A stretch of 5,441 nt of DNA from UBA2289 sp041677365. GTDB taxonomy: Bacteria > Bacillota_I > Bacilli_A > Izemoplasmatales > Hujiaoplasmataceae. Position numbers and translations under genes: made by a program. Position 1 is the stretch's first letter; each line of letters starts with the position of its first letter. Below the pieces are notes generated by a model. It was given only the letters and a program-made list of their open reading frames with translations. It did no database searches and had not been told where the DNA came from. The stretch covers positions 1-5,441 of the forward strand of contig JBAYQC010000098.1 in NCBI GenBank assembly GCA_041677365.1, read 5' to 3'. Below are positions 1 to 5,239 of the stretch, in pieces.

Positions 1-874
1 AATAGCTAAGATGATTATGGCAGAAGTCTACAATCAGACAAAAATCTATTCAACCTGTGGAATTGGGCCTAATATGCTTATAGCAAAACTCGCTTTAGAT
101 ATTGAATCTAAACATTCTCCGGAATTTATAGCGAAATGGAATTATGATGAATTACCAGAAAAACTTTGGCCAATAACTCCTTTATCAAAAATGTGGGGAA
201 TCGGCCGGCATATGGAAAGGAATTTAAATCTTTTAGGTATAAAAACCATAGGGGATTTAGCAAAATATGATGTAAAAAAACTAAAGAAAAAATTTGGTGT
301 GATTGGCGAGGAACTTTATTATCATACGCATGGAATTGATATGAGTATGATACAGGAAAAATTAAAACTTAGGCCCAAGAGTAAAAGCTATGGTATTGGG
401 CAAACGCTTTTTGAAGACTATTACAAACCGGAAATCTATCAAATCATCAGAGAGATGGTTGATGATGTTTGCCGAAGACTTAGAGTCAGCAAGAAGAAAG
501 CTACTACTGTTCACTTTGGCTTAGGCTACAGTAAAGATATCGGTGGTGGATTTGCAAGACAGATGCAACTTGCACAACCCTCTAACAACGAATCTCATAT
601 CTTCCAACTTTGTTTAAAGATTATGAACAAATTCTATAATGAATCTCCGATTAGAATTGTTAGGGTTTCAGTTACCGGATTAATTGAAGATCGGGATTAT
701 CAGGTTAATTTGTTTGAAGATATTGAGACAGTTATAAAAGAAAAACAAGTTTTTCAAGCTGTAGATGAAATTAAAGAAAAATTTGGAAAAAATAGTATTA
801 ATCGTGCTTCCAGCGAGTTAAAAGGATCAACCATAAAAGCAAGGAACGAAATGATTGGTGGTCACAATGCATAG
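1..874 (+). CDS. Y-family DNA polymerase, UvrX/UmuC type (5' end cut by window edge)
   Basis: Error-prone translesion polymerase that copies damaged DNA templates. The frame is open to the left edge (first full codon at base 2), and the ATG at 11 is internal: the visible protein begins just after where the palm catalytic Asp-Glu pair should lie, so roughly the first 120-130 residues are outside the window. Counting from the ATG at 11, I see the palm motif GIGPNMLIAKLALD (residues 17-30), a helix-hairpin-helix segment around MWGIGRHMERNLNLLGIKTI (61-80), the little-finger domain (about 125-225) and QVNLF (231-235), which matches the beta-clamp binding consensus QxxLF. The C-terminal KFGKNSINRASS followed by IGGH is typical of the UvrX/YqjW group rather than of DinB. 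The stop overlaps the next gene, a YolD-like protein, the usual partner of this polymerase in Firmicutes (yqjW-yqjX in B. subtilis). The promoter and any SOS box lie upstream, out of view. Confidence 0.93.
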   Translation, partial: IAKMIMAEVYNQTKIYSTCGIGPNMLIAKLALDIESKHSPEFIAKWNYDELPEKLWPITPLSKMWGIGRHMERNLNLLGIKTIGDLAKYDVKKLKKKFGVIGEELYYHTHGIDMSMIQEKLKLRPKSKSYGIGQTLFEDYYKPEIYQIIREMVDDVCRRLRVSKKKATTVHFGLGYSKDIGGGFARQMQLAQPSNNESHIFQLCLKIMNKFYNESPIRIVRVSVTGLIEDRDYQVNLFEDIETVIKEKQVFQAVDEIKEKFGKNSINRASSELKGSTIKARNEMIGGHNA

Positions 875-1199
875 CGCTTATATCGATAGAGGGATTATTA
901 AATGGGCTGCTTTTGATGCATTGAACGGTTATCACTCAATGCTTCAAGAAATGCAATATCGCCTCGGTAAGAAAGAAAAACCAATTCTTAGTGATGATGA
1001 TTATGAGACTTTGAATCGCAATATTCAATCAGCGATTAAAAAAGATTCTGAGGTGGAAGTAAGATATTACGCTGATGGATATATTAAAACGACTTATGGT
1101 CAAATTAAAAAACTAGATTTTCCAAATCGATTGGTAATATTATCAACAAGAGAAAAAATATCAGCTGACTTAATCGTAAGTTTAGAAACCGCTGAATAG
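867..1199 (+). CDS. YolD-like family protein (partner of UvrX-type polymerase)
   Basis: A 110-residue protein with the family's N-terminal signature DRGIIKWAAF (residues 7-16), then a short helix and a small beta-rich domain (about 60-108). YolD-like proteins are encoded next to UmuC-like polymerases across Firmicutes and have been proposed to replace UmuD as the polymerase accessory factor; that role is family knowledge and is not shown here. The chosen ATG at 867 overlaps the polymerase stop by 8 nt and gives the family's short lead before the DRG motif. It has a weak ribosome site (GGTGGT, 857-862). An in-frame TTG at 855 adds four residues and has the better site AAGGA (841-845) at 9 nt, so the start is not settled. 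The overlap implies co-transcription and probably coupled translation. No convincing terminator follows, only a 14-bp palindrome over the stop codon. Confidence 0.88.
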   Translation: MHSAYIDRGIIKWAAFDALNGYHSMLQEMQYRLGKKEKPILSDDDYETLNRNIQSAIKKDSEVEVRYYADGYIKTTYGQIKKLDFPNRLVILSTREKISADLIVSLETAE

Positions 1200-1206
1200 A
1201 AAGGCC

Positions 1207-1237
1207 TTTCTCTAAGAAGACTAAACTATGCTATAAT
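1207..1237 (+). promoter_or_regulatory. Extended -10 sigma-A-type promoter for the membrane protein-ispE pair
   Basis: TATAAT (1232-1237) is preceded by TG at 1229-1230 with one base between, a full extended -10 element. There is no good -35: TTTCTC (1207-1212) lies 19 nt upstream and is weak, as is usual with an extended -10. Transcription would start near 1244, about 19 nt before the ATG at 1263. Confidence 0.6.
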
Positions 1238-1262
1238 AGTAAAGGAGAAAGACGGTGAAGGC

Positions 1263-1964
1263 ATGAAAAAAATAAAAAAACTTGAAACGTCAAAAATAAT
1301 TTATTTTATCCTAGTTGGCATCGTAGTTCTAGAAATAATTGGTGCGATATTTACAGTCATCTTTGCCGCAACCCCAACTCAAAGAGATGCTGGTATATCA
1401 AATATATTTTTAGGGTTTTTAGCAGTTACCTTATTTTCCATACCATGGTTGATTGAGTCGAGATTCAAACTTGATATCCCAAATTATTTAGAGGTTATTG
1501 TTTTAATCTTCTTGTTTTGTTCAATTGTACTCGGTAGTATGCATAACTTGTTAGCCACAGTTAAAGGCTATGATAAAGTTTTGCATATAGCTAGTGGAAT
1601 CTTTATTTCTGTTACAGGATTTGAAATTATTCATTTTTTTAACATCTCAAAAACTAAAGAATTGAGGTTAAAACCAGGGATACTAAGTATATTTGCTTTT
1701 TGTTTTTCGGTTACCTTGCTGGTTTTGTGGGAATTCTATGAATTTGCTGTAGATACAATCGCTTATAACGTCAGTTCGATATCAGAAAGAAATATGCAGA
1801 GATACCAATGGATAAATGAAAGCACGATCTATCCACAGTCCTATGGCCTGATGGATACGATGCTCGATCTATTAATCGGATCATTTGGAGCTTTGGTTGT
1901 GGCGATAGTCGGATGGAGAATGCTAGTTTATAAACAAAGAAAAGAGTTGAGTAGTAATGATTGA
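1263..1964 (+). CDS. Multi-pass membrane protein, YjdF/DUF2238-like
   Basis: A 233-residue integral membrane protein of unproven function. Hydrophobic segments at about residues 12-36, 46-64, 76-98, 105-126, 138-158 and 201-222 suggest six transmembrane helices. Conserved-looking polar residues lie in or beside them: YDKVLHIASG (103-112), WEFYEF (156-161) with D164, and GLMDTMLDLL (195-204) leading into a Gly-rich helix. This D..H / WE..E / D..D pattern resembles the YjdF (DUF2238) family and, less well, VanZ-like proteins; the family call is from pattern memory. A polar stretch at about 165-194 probably forms an external or cytoplasmic loop. The start is the only ATG possible in the frame after the promoter. 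Its ribosome site is odd: AAAGGAG (1241-1247) is 15 nt away, and GAAGG (1257-1261) is only 1 nt away. The last 8 nt overlap ispE, so the two are probably translated together. Confidence 0.85.
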   Translation: MKKIKKLETSKIIYFILVGIVVLEIIGAIFTVIFAATPTQRDAGISNIFLGFLAVTLFSIPWLIESRFKLDIPNYLEVIVLIFLFCSIVLGSMHNLLATVKGYDKVLHIASGIFISVTGFEIIHFFNISKTKELRLKPGILSIFAFCFSVTLLVLWEFYEFAVDTIAYNVSSISERNMQRYQWINESTIYPQSYGLMDTMLDLLIGSFGALVVAIVGWRMLVYKQRKELSSND

Positions 1965-2805
1965 AGAAAAAGCTTATGCGAAGGTTAATCTTTTTTTAAA
2001 TGTCGTCGATAAGAGAAGTGATGGATATCATAACTTAGAAATGATTAATGCAAAAATTGATCTCTTTGATACTTTAAAATTTAAAATCATTGATTGTCCT
2101 GATACAGTTATTATTAAATCTAATGATATGTTTTTATCGAATCAAGATAATATCGTAATACAAGTAGCCAAGCATTTATTGAAGGAATATAACATTAGAC
2201 AAGGTTTAGAGATTTATATCGATAAGCATATACCTTTTGGCGCAGGATTAGCGGGTAACTCTTCAGATAGTGCTGCGGTAATTAAAGGTATAAACAAAAT
2301 TTTCGAATTGAATCTGTCTAGTGAAACAATGGAAGAAATCGGATTAATGTTTGGAGCTGACATTCCTTATTGTTTACATGATGAGGTGGCTATAGTTGAA
2401 GGAATTGGCGAAAAGATTACCCCGATTAAAACAAACCTTTCTGCTTTTAAAGTTTTGTTAATTAATCCTAAAGAATATATTTCAACTAAAGAGATTTTTA
2501 AATTGATTAATAAAAATAATATCCAGCAAAAATCGATAAAAGATTTGGTGGATTGCTTAAAAAATGGTAAACCGGAAGGCCTAAAAATTAAGTTATTCAA
2601 CTCTCTTGAAAATATTGTGGTTAACAATTACAAAAACATGGCTGAATTTAGAAAAGATTTAGTTGATCAATTAGGAGAAGAGGGTTTAATCATGACTGGC
2701 TCAGGCTCCAGTTTTATCAAGATTATTGATGAAAAAACCTCAATAAATGATTTTATCACTAAAAATAAAACAAAATATTTAACTAATGTATACAATTTTT
2801 TGTAA
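1957..2805 (+). CDS. ispE: 4-diphosphocytidyl-2-C-methyl-D-erythritol kinase
   Basis: Cytosolic GHMP-family kinase of the MEP (non-mevalonate) isoprenoid pathway; it phosphorylates the 2-hydroxyl of CDP-methylerythritol with ATP. At 282 residues it has the usual length. The N-terminal motif AYAKVNLFLNV (6-16) carries the expected catalytic Lys9 and substrate-binding Asn11; KRSDGYHNLE (19-28) is the next family block. The ATP-binding loop is PFGAGLAGNSSDSAA (93-107), with Asn101 where a Gly is usual. FGADIPYC (132-139) carries the catalytic Asp135, and the C-terminal GHMP motif is MTGSGSSF (246-253). The ATG at 1957 overlaps the upstream membrane-protein gene by 8 nt and has only a weak ribosome site (GAG at 1944-1946), which fits translational coupling. 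It lies upstream of spoVG and prs as in Bacillus, but purR and ridA are absent from the gap. No terminator is visible before the spoVG promoter. Confidence 0.96.
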   Translation: MIEEKAYAKVNLFLNVVDKRSDGYHNLEMINAKIDLFDTLKFKIIDCPDTVIIKSNDMFLSNQDNIVIQVAKHLLKEYNIRQGLEIYIDKHIPFGAGLAGNSSDSAAVIKGINKIFELNLSSETMEEIGLMFGADIPYCLHDEVAIVEGIGEKITPIKTNLSAFKVLLINPKEYISTKEIFKLINKNNIQQKSIKDLVDCLKNGKPEGLKIKLFNSLENIVVNNYKNMAEFRKDLVDQLGEEGLIMTGSGSSFIKIIDEKTSINDFITKNKTKYLTNVYNFL

Positions 2806-2822
2806 AAATATCTTATAACCTA

Positions 2823-2852
2823 TTGAATTATAAAAAATAAACGTGATATAAT
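2823..2852 (+). promoter_or_regulatory. Promoter of spoVG
   Basis: TTGAAT (2823-2828), an 18-nt spacer and TATAAT (2847-2852), with TG at 2844-2845 making an extended -10. This looks like a vegetative sigma-A promoter; in B. subtilis spoVG is instead known for a sigma-H promoter. Transcription would start near 2859, just before the ribosome site. Confidence 0.7.
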
Positions 2853-2871
2853 TTGCCAAAGAGGTGGTAGT

Positions 2872-3159
2872 GTGAAAATTACGGAAGTACGTGTAAAGAG
2901 AATGAAAGGTGACAATCGATTGATGGGAATAGCTGCCATCACTATTGATAACTGCTTTGTTGTGCATGAACTTAGAATCATTGACGGGAAAAATGGTTTG
3001 TTTGTAGCTATGCCAAGCAAAAGATTGCCAAGTGGCGATCATCGAGATACAGCTCACCCAATCAATAGTGAGACAAGAGCGATGATTGAAAAAGCTGTGT
3101 TAGATGCTTTTCATAAATTACCCGAACCAATTGAAGAAGAAACCAAAAACGCTGACTGA
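2872..3159 (+). CDS. spoVG: Septation/regulatory nucleic-acid-binding protein SpoVG
   Basis: Small (95 residues) cytosolic regulator. In Firmicutes SpoVG affects septation, sporulation and surface or virulence gene expression, and homologues bind DNA and RNA; the targets here are unknown. The family core is nearly intact: MKITEVRVKRM at the start, AITIDNCFVVHELRIIDGKN (22-41), LFVAMPSKR (43-51), and the helix region PSGDHRDTAHPIN (53-65) that carries the basic nucleic-acid-binding residues. The acidic tail after residue 84 is variable, as in other members. The start is GTG at 2872, set by the ribosome site AAGAGGTGG just upstream and by alignment with the family start. It has its own promoter and terminator, so it is probably a single-gene unit between ispE and prs. 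The stop codon TGA lies in the loop of the terminator hairpin. SpoVG also occurs in non-sporulating bacteria, so it does not prove sporulation. Confidence 0.97.
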   Translation: MKITEVRVKRMKGDNRLMGIAAITIDNCFVVHELRIIDGKNGLFVAMPSKRLPSGDHRDTAHPINSETRAMIEKAVLDAFHKLPEPIEEETKNAD

Positions 3160-3176
3160 TAAAGTCAGTGTTTTTT
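3145..3176 (+). terminator. Rho-independent terminator of spoVG
   Basis: The arms AACGCTGAC (3148-3156) and GTCAGTGTT (3164-3172) pair over 9 bp with one G-T wobble, around the loop TGATAAA, followed by T's to 3176. The stem can lengthen through the A-run at 3145-3147 pairing with the T-run. The left arm encodes the last three SpoVG residues, and the stop codon sits in the loop. Confidence 0.87.
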
Positions 3177-3183
3177 ATAATCT

Positions 3184-3204
3184 AAGGGCATTTGACCCTT
3201 TTTT
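3184..3204 (+). terminator. Possible second, weak terminator after spoVG
   Basis: AAGGG (3184-3188) pairs with CCCTT (3196-3200) across a 7-nt loop and is followed by T's to 3204. The stem has only 5 bp, so on its own it would be weak; it may back up the stronger hairpin at 3145-3176. The T-run also overlaps the likely -35 region of the prs promoter. Confidence 0.45.
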
Positions 3205-3227
3205 GTTTTATAAAAATAGTGTATAAT
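3199..3227 (+). promoter_or_regulatory. Probable prs promoter
   Basis: A perfect -10, TATAAT, lies at 3222-3227. The -35 region at 17-nt spacing is a T-run (3199-3204) with no good hexamer. TTGACC at 3192-3197 matches a -35 better but is 24 nt from the -10, too far. Transcription would start near 3234, leaving a leader of about 55 nt before prs. Confidence 0.5.
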
Positions 3228-3251
3228 GAAATTGATAAGTTTAATTAAAAG

Positions 3252-3289
3252 AAAGGAAAACAATATATTGAATATTGTGATGGTTTAAT
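3252..3289 (+). promoter_or_regulatory. prs leader: distant ribosome site, hairpin and six-codon mini-ORF
   Basis: The only strong ribosome site, AAAGGA (3252-3257), is 32 nt from the prs ATG, too far for direct use. Between them a 7-bp perfect inverted repeat, ACAATAT (3260-3266) and ATATTGT (3272-3278), brackets a loop containing TTG. That TTG (3268) is 10 nt from the ribosome site and opens a frame of six codons (TTG AAT ATT GTG ATG GTT) ending in TAA at 3286-3288, one base before the prs ATG. Two readings fit: a leader peptide coupled to prs by reinitiation, or a hairpin that shortens the gap to 13 nt. A weak GTGAT (3277-3281) could also serve prs directly. Confidence 0.4.
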
Positions 3290-4249
3290 ATGGCTGTTTT
3301 TCACGGTTCAAAAGTAAAATTATTTGCACTAAGTTCTAATTCTCAACTTGCTCAAGGTATAGCTGATTATACGGGAATACCTTTAAGCAAATGTGAGGTA
3401 ACTCATTTCGCTGATGGGGAGATCAACATTAATATTCCTGAAACTGTAAGAGGACATAAGGTGTTTGTAATTCAATCCACATGCAACCCTGTTAATGAAC
3501 ACATTATGGAATTACTGATTATGATAGACGCTTTAAAAAGAGCATCTGCCAGAGAGGTTAATGTTATTATTCCTTATTATGGTTATTCGAGGCAAGATCG
3601 AAAAGCTAAAGCTCGCCAACCAATCTCTGCTAAACTAATAGCTGACCTTTTACAAACTTCTGGCGCCGCTAGAGTAGTGTGTGTAGATTTACATGCACCG
3701 CAGATTCAAGGATTCTTCAATATACCAATTGACAATTTTAGAGCAATGCCTTTAATTGCAAATTATTTTTCTCTAAAAAACCTTGAAAACGTCTGCGTAG
3801 TATCTCCGGATCATGGAGGCGTTGCTAGAGCAAGAGATTTGGCTAATATCTTACAAACCCCAATTGCAATTATCGATAAAATGAGACCAGAACCTAATGT
3901 TGCTGAAGTTATGAATATCATCGGTAAAGTTAGAGGTAAAAACTGTATAATTATCGATGACATGATCGATACAGCTGGATCTATCTCTGCTGCTTCACAC
4001 GCTTTAGTAGAAGCAGGAGCAAAAGATATTTATGCTTGTTGTACTCATCCTTTATTATCTAAAAATGCAGTTGATTTATTAATGGAATCACCAATAAAAG
4101 AAGTTGTTTGTACAGATACAGTTGAACTACCTAAAGAAAAGATGTTTTCTAAGTTAATACAACTATCAATTGCTGAATTACTCGGTCAAGGAATAATTAA
4201 TATTATTGATGACCAAGGCGTTTCAACACTATTTACTTACGAACGATAA
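3290..4249 (+). CDS. prs: Ribose-phosphate pyrophosphokinase (PRPP synthetase)
   Basis: Cytosolic enzyme that transfers pyrophosphate from ATP to ribose 5-phosphate to make PRPP, the precursor of purines, pyrimidines, histidine, tryptophan and NAD. At 319 residues it has the size of class I bacterial enzymes and aligns with them end to end. Key motifs are present: the ATP region YGYSRQDRKAKAR (97-109), the signature DLHAPQIQGFF (133-143) with metal-binding His135, PDHGG (173-177), the catalytic-loop Lys197 and Arg199 in IIDKMRP (194-200), and the PRPP-binding loop IIDDMIDTAGS (221-231). The start at 3290 is fixed by an in-frame TGA at 3278-3280 and agrees with family starts. The order spoVG then prs is as in Bacillus but without glmU between them. 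No hairpin terminator follows; the next promoter begins 10 nt after the stop. Confidence 0.98.
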   Translation: MAVFHGSKVKLFALSSNSQLAQGIADYTGIPLSKCEVTHFADGEININIPETVRGHKVFVIQSTCNPVNEHIMELLIMIDALKRASAREVNVIIPYYGYSRQDRKAKARQPISAKLIADLLQTSGAARVVCVDLHAPQIQGFFNIPIDNFRAMPLIANYFSLKNLENVCVVSPDHGGVARARDLANILQTPIAIIDKMRPEPNVAEVMNIIGKVRGKNCIIIDDMIDTAGSISAASHALVEAGAKDIYACCTHPLLSKNAVDLLMESPIKEVVCTDTVELPKEKMFSKLIQLSIAELLGQGIINIIDDQGVSTLFTYER

Positions 4250-4258
4250 TCTTTTATC

Positions 4259-4286
4259 TTTACAATCTAAAACCTTGTGATATAAT
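4259..4286 (+). promoter_or_regulatory. Promoter of the T-box-alkD-asnS operon
   Basis: TTTACA (4259-4264, one mismatch to consensus), a 16-nt spacer and TATAAT (4281-4286), with TG at 4278-4279 giving an extended -10. The 10 bases GTGATATAAT are identical to those of the spoVG promoter. Transcription would start near 4293, just ahead of the T-box stem I. Confidence 0.8.
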
Positions 4287-4299
4287 ATGTTTAAATCGT

Positions 4300-4516
4300 T
4301 GAATGGAGAAGTAAGATAAGCCTATTGTTTTAGCGAATGAGGGATGGTGTAAGCCTCAAAACTAAACTTATCCGAATAACACCAGGAGAGACAGAAGAAC
4401 TTTAGTAGAACTGTCCGTATTGTCTGCGTTAAAGATTATCAAGCGCCGTTTTAAAAAAACGGAAGTCAGGTGGTACCACGGAAAATATTCGTCCTTTCAT
4501 TCGAAAGGACGTTTTT
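4300..4516 (+). promoter_or_regulatory. T-box riboswitch, asparagine (AAC) specifier
   Basis: Leader RNA that senses uncharged tRNA and controls transcription termination. In order: the AGTA motif (4310-4313); stem I with GATAAG (4315-4320) pairing CTTATC (4367-4372); the distal arm GAGG/CCTC (4339-4342, 4354-4357) holding the conserved GATGGTG (4343-4349); and the specifier loop GAATAACACC, where AAC (4378-4380) is the likely codon. Next come a stem II-like GACAG/CTGTC pair (4390-4394, 4411-4415) and a stem III hairpin CCGTTTT/AAAACGG (4446-4462). The antiterminator is AGG, the bulge TGGTACC (4471-4477) and ACG, pairing with CGTCCT (4490-4495), mutually exclusive with the terminator. The downstream asnS supports asparagine; AAT at 4375-4377 is also an Asn codon, so a 3-base register error would not change the reading. 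The stem I assignment was made by eye. Confidence 0.95.
4490..4516 (+). terminator. T-box regulated transcription terminator
   Basis: Perfect 9-bp stem CGTCCTTTC (4490-4498) and GAAAGGACG (4503-4511) with tetraloop ATTC, followed by five T's. The first six bases of the left arm are also the right side of the antiterminator, so binding of uncharged tRNA would prevent this hairpin and let transcription reach alkD and asnS. Confidence 0.93.
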
Positions 4517-4534
4517 ATTTAGGAGATGACAATT

Positions 4535-5239
4535 ATGTTATTAGAAGAATTAAAAAAGTTACACAAGAATAAAAATGTAACGACAGAAACTAGGTTTCAT
4601 AAAAAAACATACTTTGATGAAAAAGTAGATTATTTTGTAAATATTAGTATGCCAAATTTACGAACTCTAGCAAAAGAACACTATCAAACTGTCAGTAATT
4701 CAATAATGGTTCAACTGATAACAAATGAGATTCATGAATATAGATTACTAGCTTTAATTATCCTCAGTTATCAAATCAAGGAACAAGAGCTAAAAGAGCA
4801 AGAGAAAACCGTAGAGTTTTACTTAGAATATCTTGACAATGTAAATAATTGGGATTTAGTTGACGTCTCAGCCGCAAATATTTTAGGGAGATATTTTTAC
4901 AATATAGATGATTATAATTTACTGTATGAACTTTCATTATCAAAAAATTTATGGTATAAAAGAATAGCAATTGTAGCTACTTATTATATGATTACCAAAG
5001 ATAGATTTGACATCACCCTTGATATAACCGATAACTTGTTAAATGACAATCACGACTTGATTCATAAAGCTTGTGGCTGGATGTTAAGAGAAGTTGGGAA
5101 AAGAAACAATGAAGTGTTAACTGAGTACCTAGAAGTTAATTACCTCGATATTCCCCGAACCACTTTGCGTTATGCGATTGAAAAATACCCCAAAACAATA
5201 AGAAAAATGATATTAAAAGGAGATTTCTCATGGAGATAG
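4535..5239 (+). CDS. DNA alkylation repair protein, AlkD-like DNA glycosylase
   Basis: AlkD-family enzymes are all-helical HEAT-repeat glycosylases that remove alkylated purines such as 3-methyladenine and 7-methylguanine. The 234-residue protein has the family length and the residues known from Bacillus cereus AlkD: NNWDLVD (104-110) with Trp106 and catalytic Asp110, LWYKRIAI (139-146) with Arg143, and GWMLREVGKR (181-190) with Trp182. PRTTLRYAIEKYP (207-219) closes the conserved part. I place the start at ATG 4535, 9 nt after AGGAG (4521-4525). An in-frame ATG at 4526 adds three residues but touches that ribosome site directly, so it is unlikely. The gene is first after the T-box terminator and overlaps asnS by 10 nt, so it should be co-expressed with the synthetase. 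No promoter of its own is visible after the riboswitch. Substrate range cannot be read from sequence. Confidence 0.92.
   Translation: MLLEELKKLHKNKNVTTETRFHKKTYFDEKVDYFVNISMPNLRTLAKEHYQTVSNSIMVQLITNEIHEYRLLALIILSYQIKEQELKEQEKTVEFYLEYLDNVNNWDLVDVSAANILGRYFYNIDDYNLLYELSLSKNLWYKRIAIVATYYMITKDRFDITLDITDNLLNDNHDLIHKACGWMLREVGKRNNEVLTEYLEVNYLDIPRTTLRYAIEKYPKTIRKMILKGDFSWR

Noticed and set aside
11..13. ATG at 11 as the true start of the polymerase
   Set aside because: The frame is open to the window edge, and the protein would lack the catalytic palm residues that precede the visible GIGPN motif, so this is an internal Met of a cut gene.
1198..1211. AGAAAGGCCTTTCT as a terminator after yolD
   Set aside because: With a minimal loop only about 5 A-T-rich pairs remain, and no T-run follows.
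2795..2809. ATTTTT-TGT-AAAAAT inverted repeat at the ispE stop, as a terminator
   Set aside because: All-A/T 6-bp stem with no following T-run; such repeats are expected by chance in this composition.
2367..3057. Open frames on the minus strand across ispE and spoVG (and another at 4776-4970)
   Set aside because: They lie opposite genes with clear family motifs, have no recognisable domains, and are chance frames of AT-rich sequence.
2872..3159. SpoVG as evidence that the organism sporulates
   Set aside because: SpoVG is widespread in non-sporulating bacteria, and no other sporulation gene is in the window.
4245..4440. GATAATCTTT (4245-4254) complementary to AAAGATTATC (4431-4440)
   Set aside because: The first copy lies before the transcription start of the T-box RNA, so the two are not on the same main transcript; most likely coincidence.
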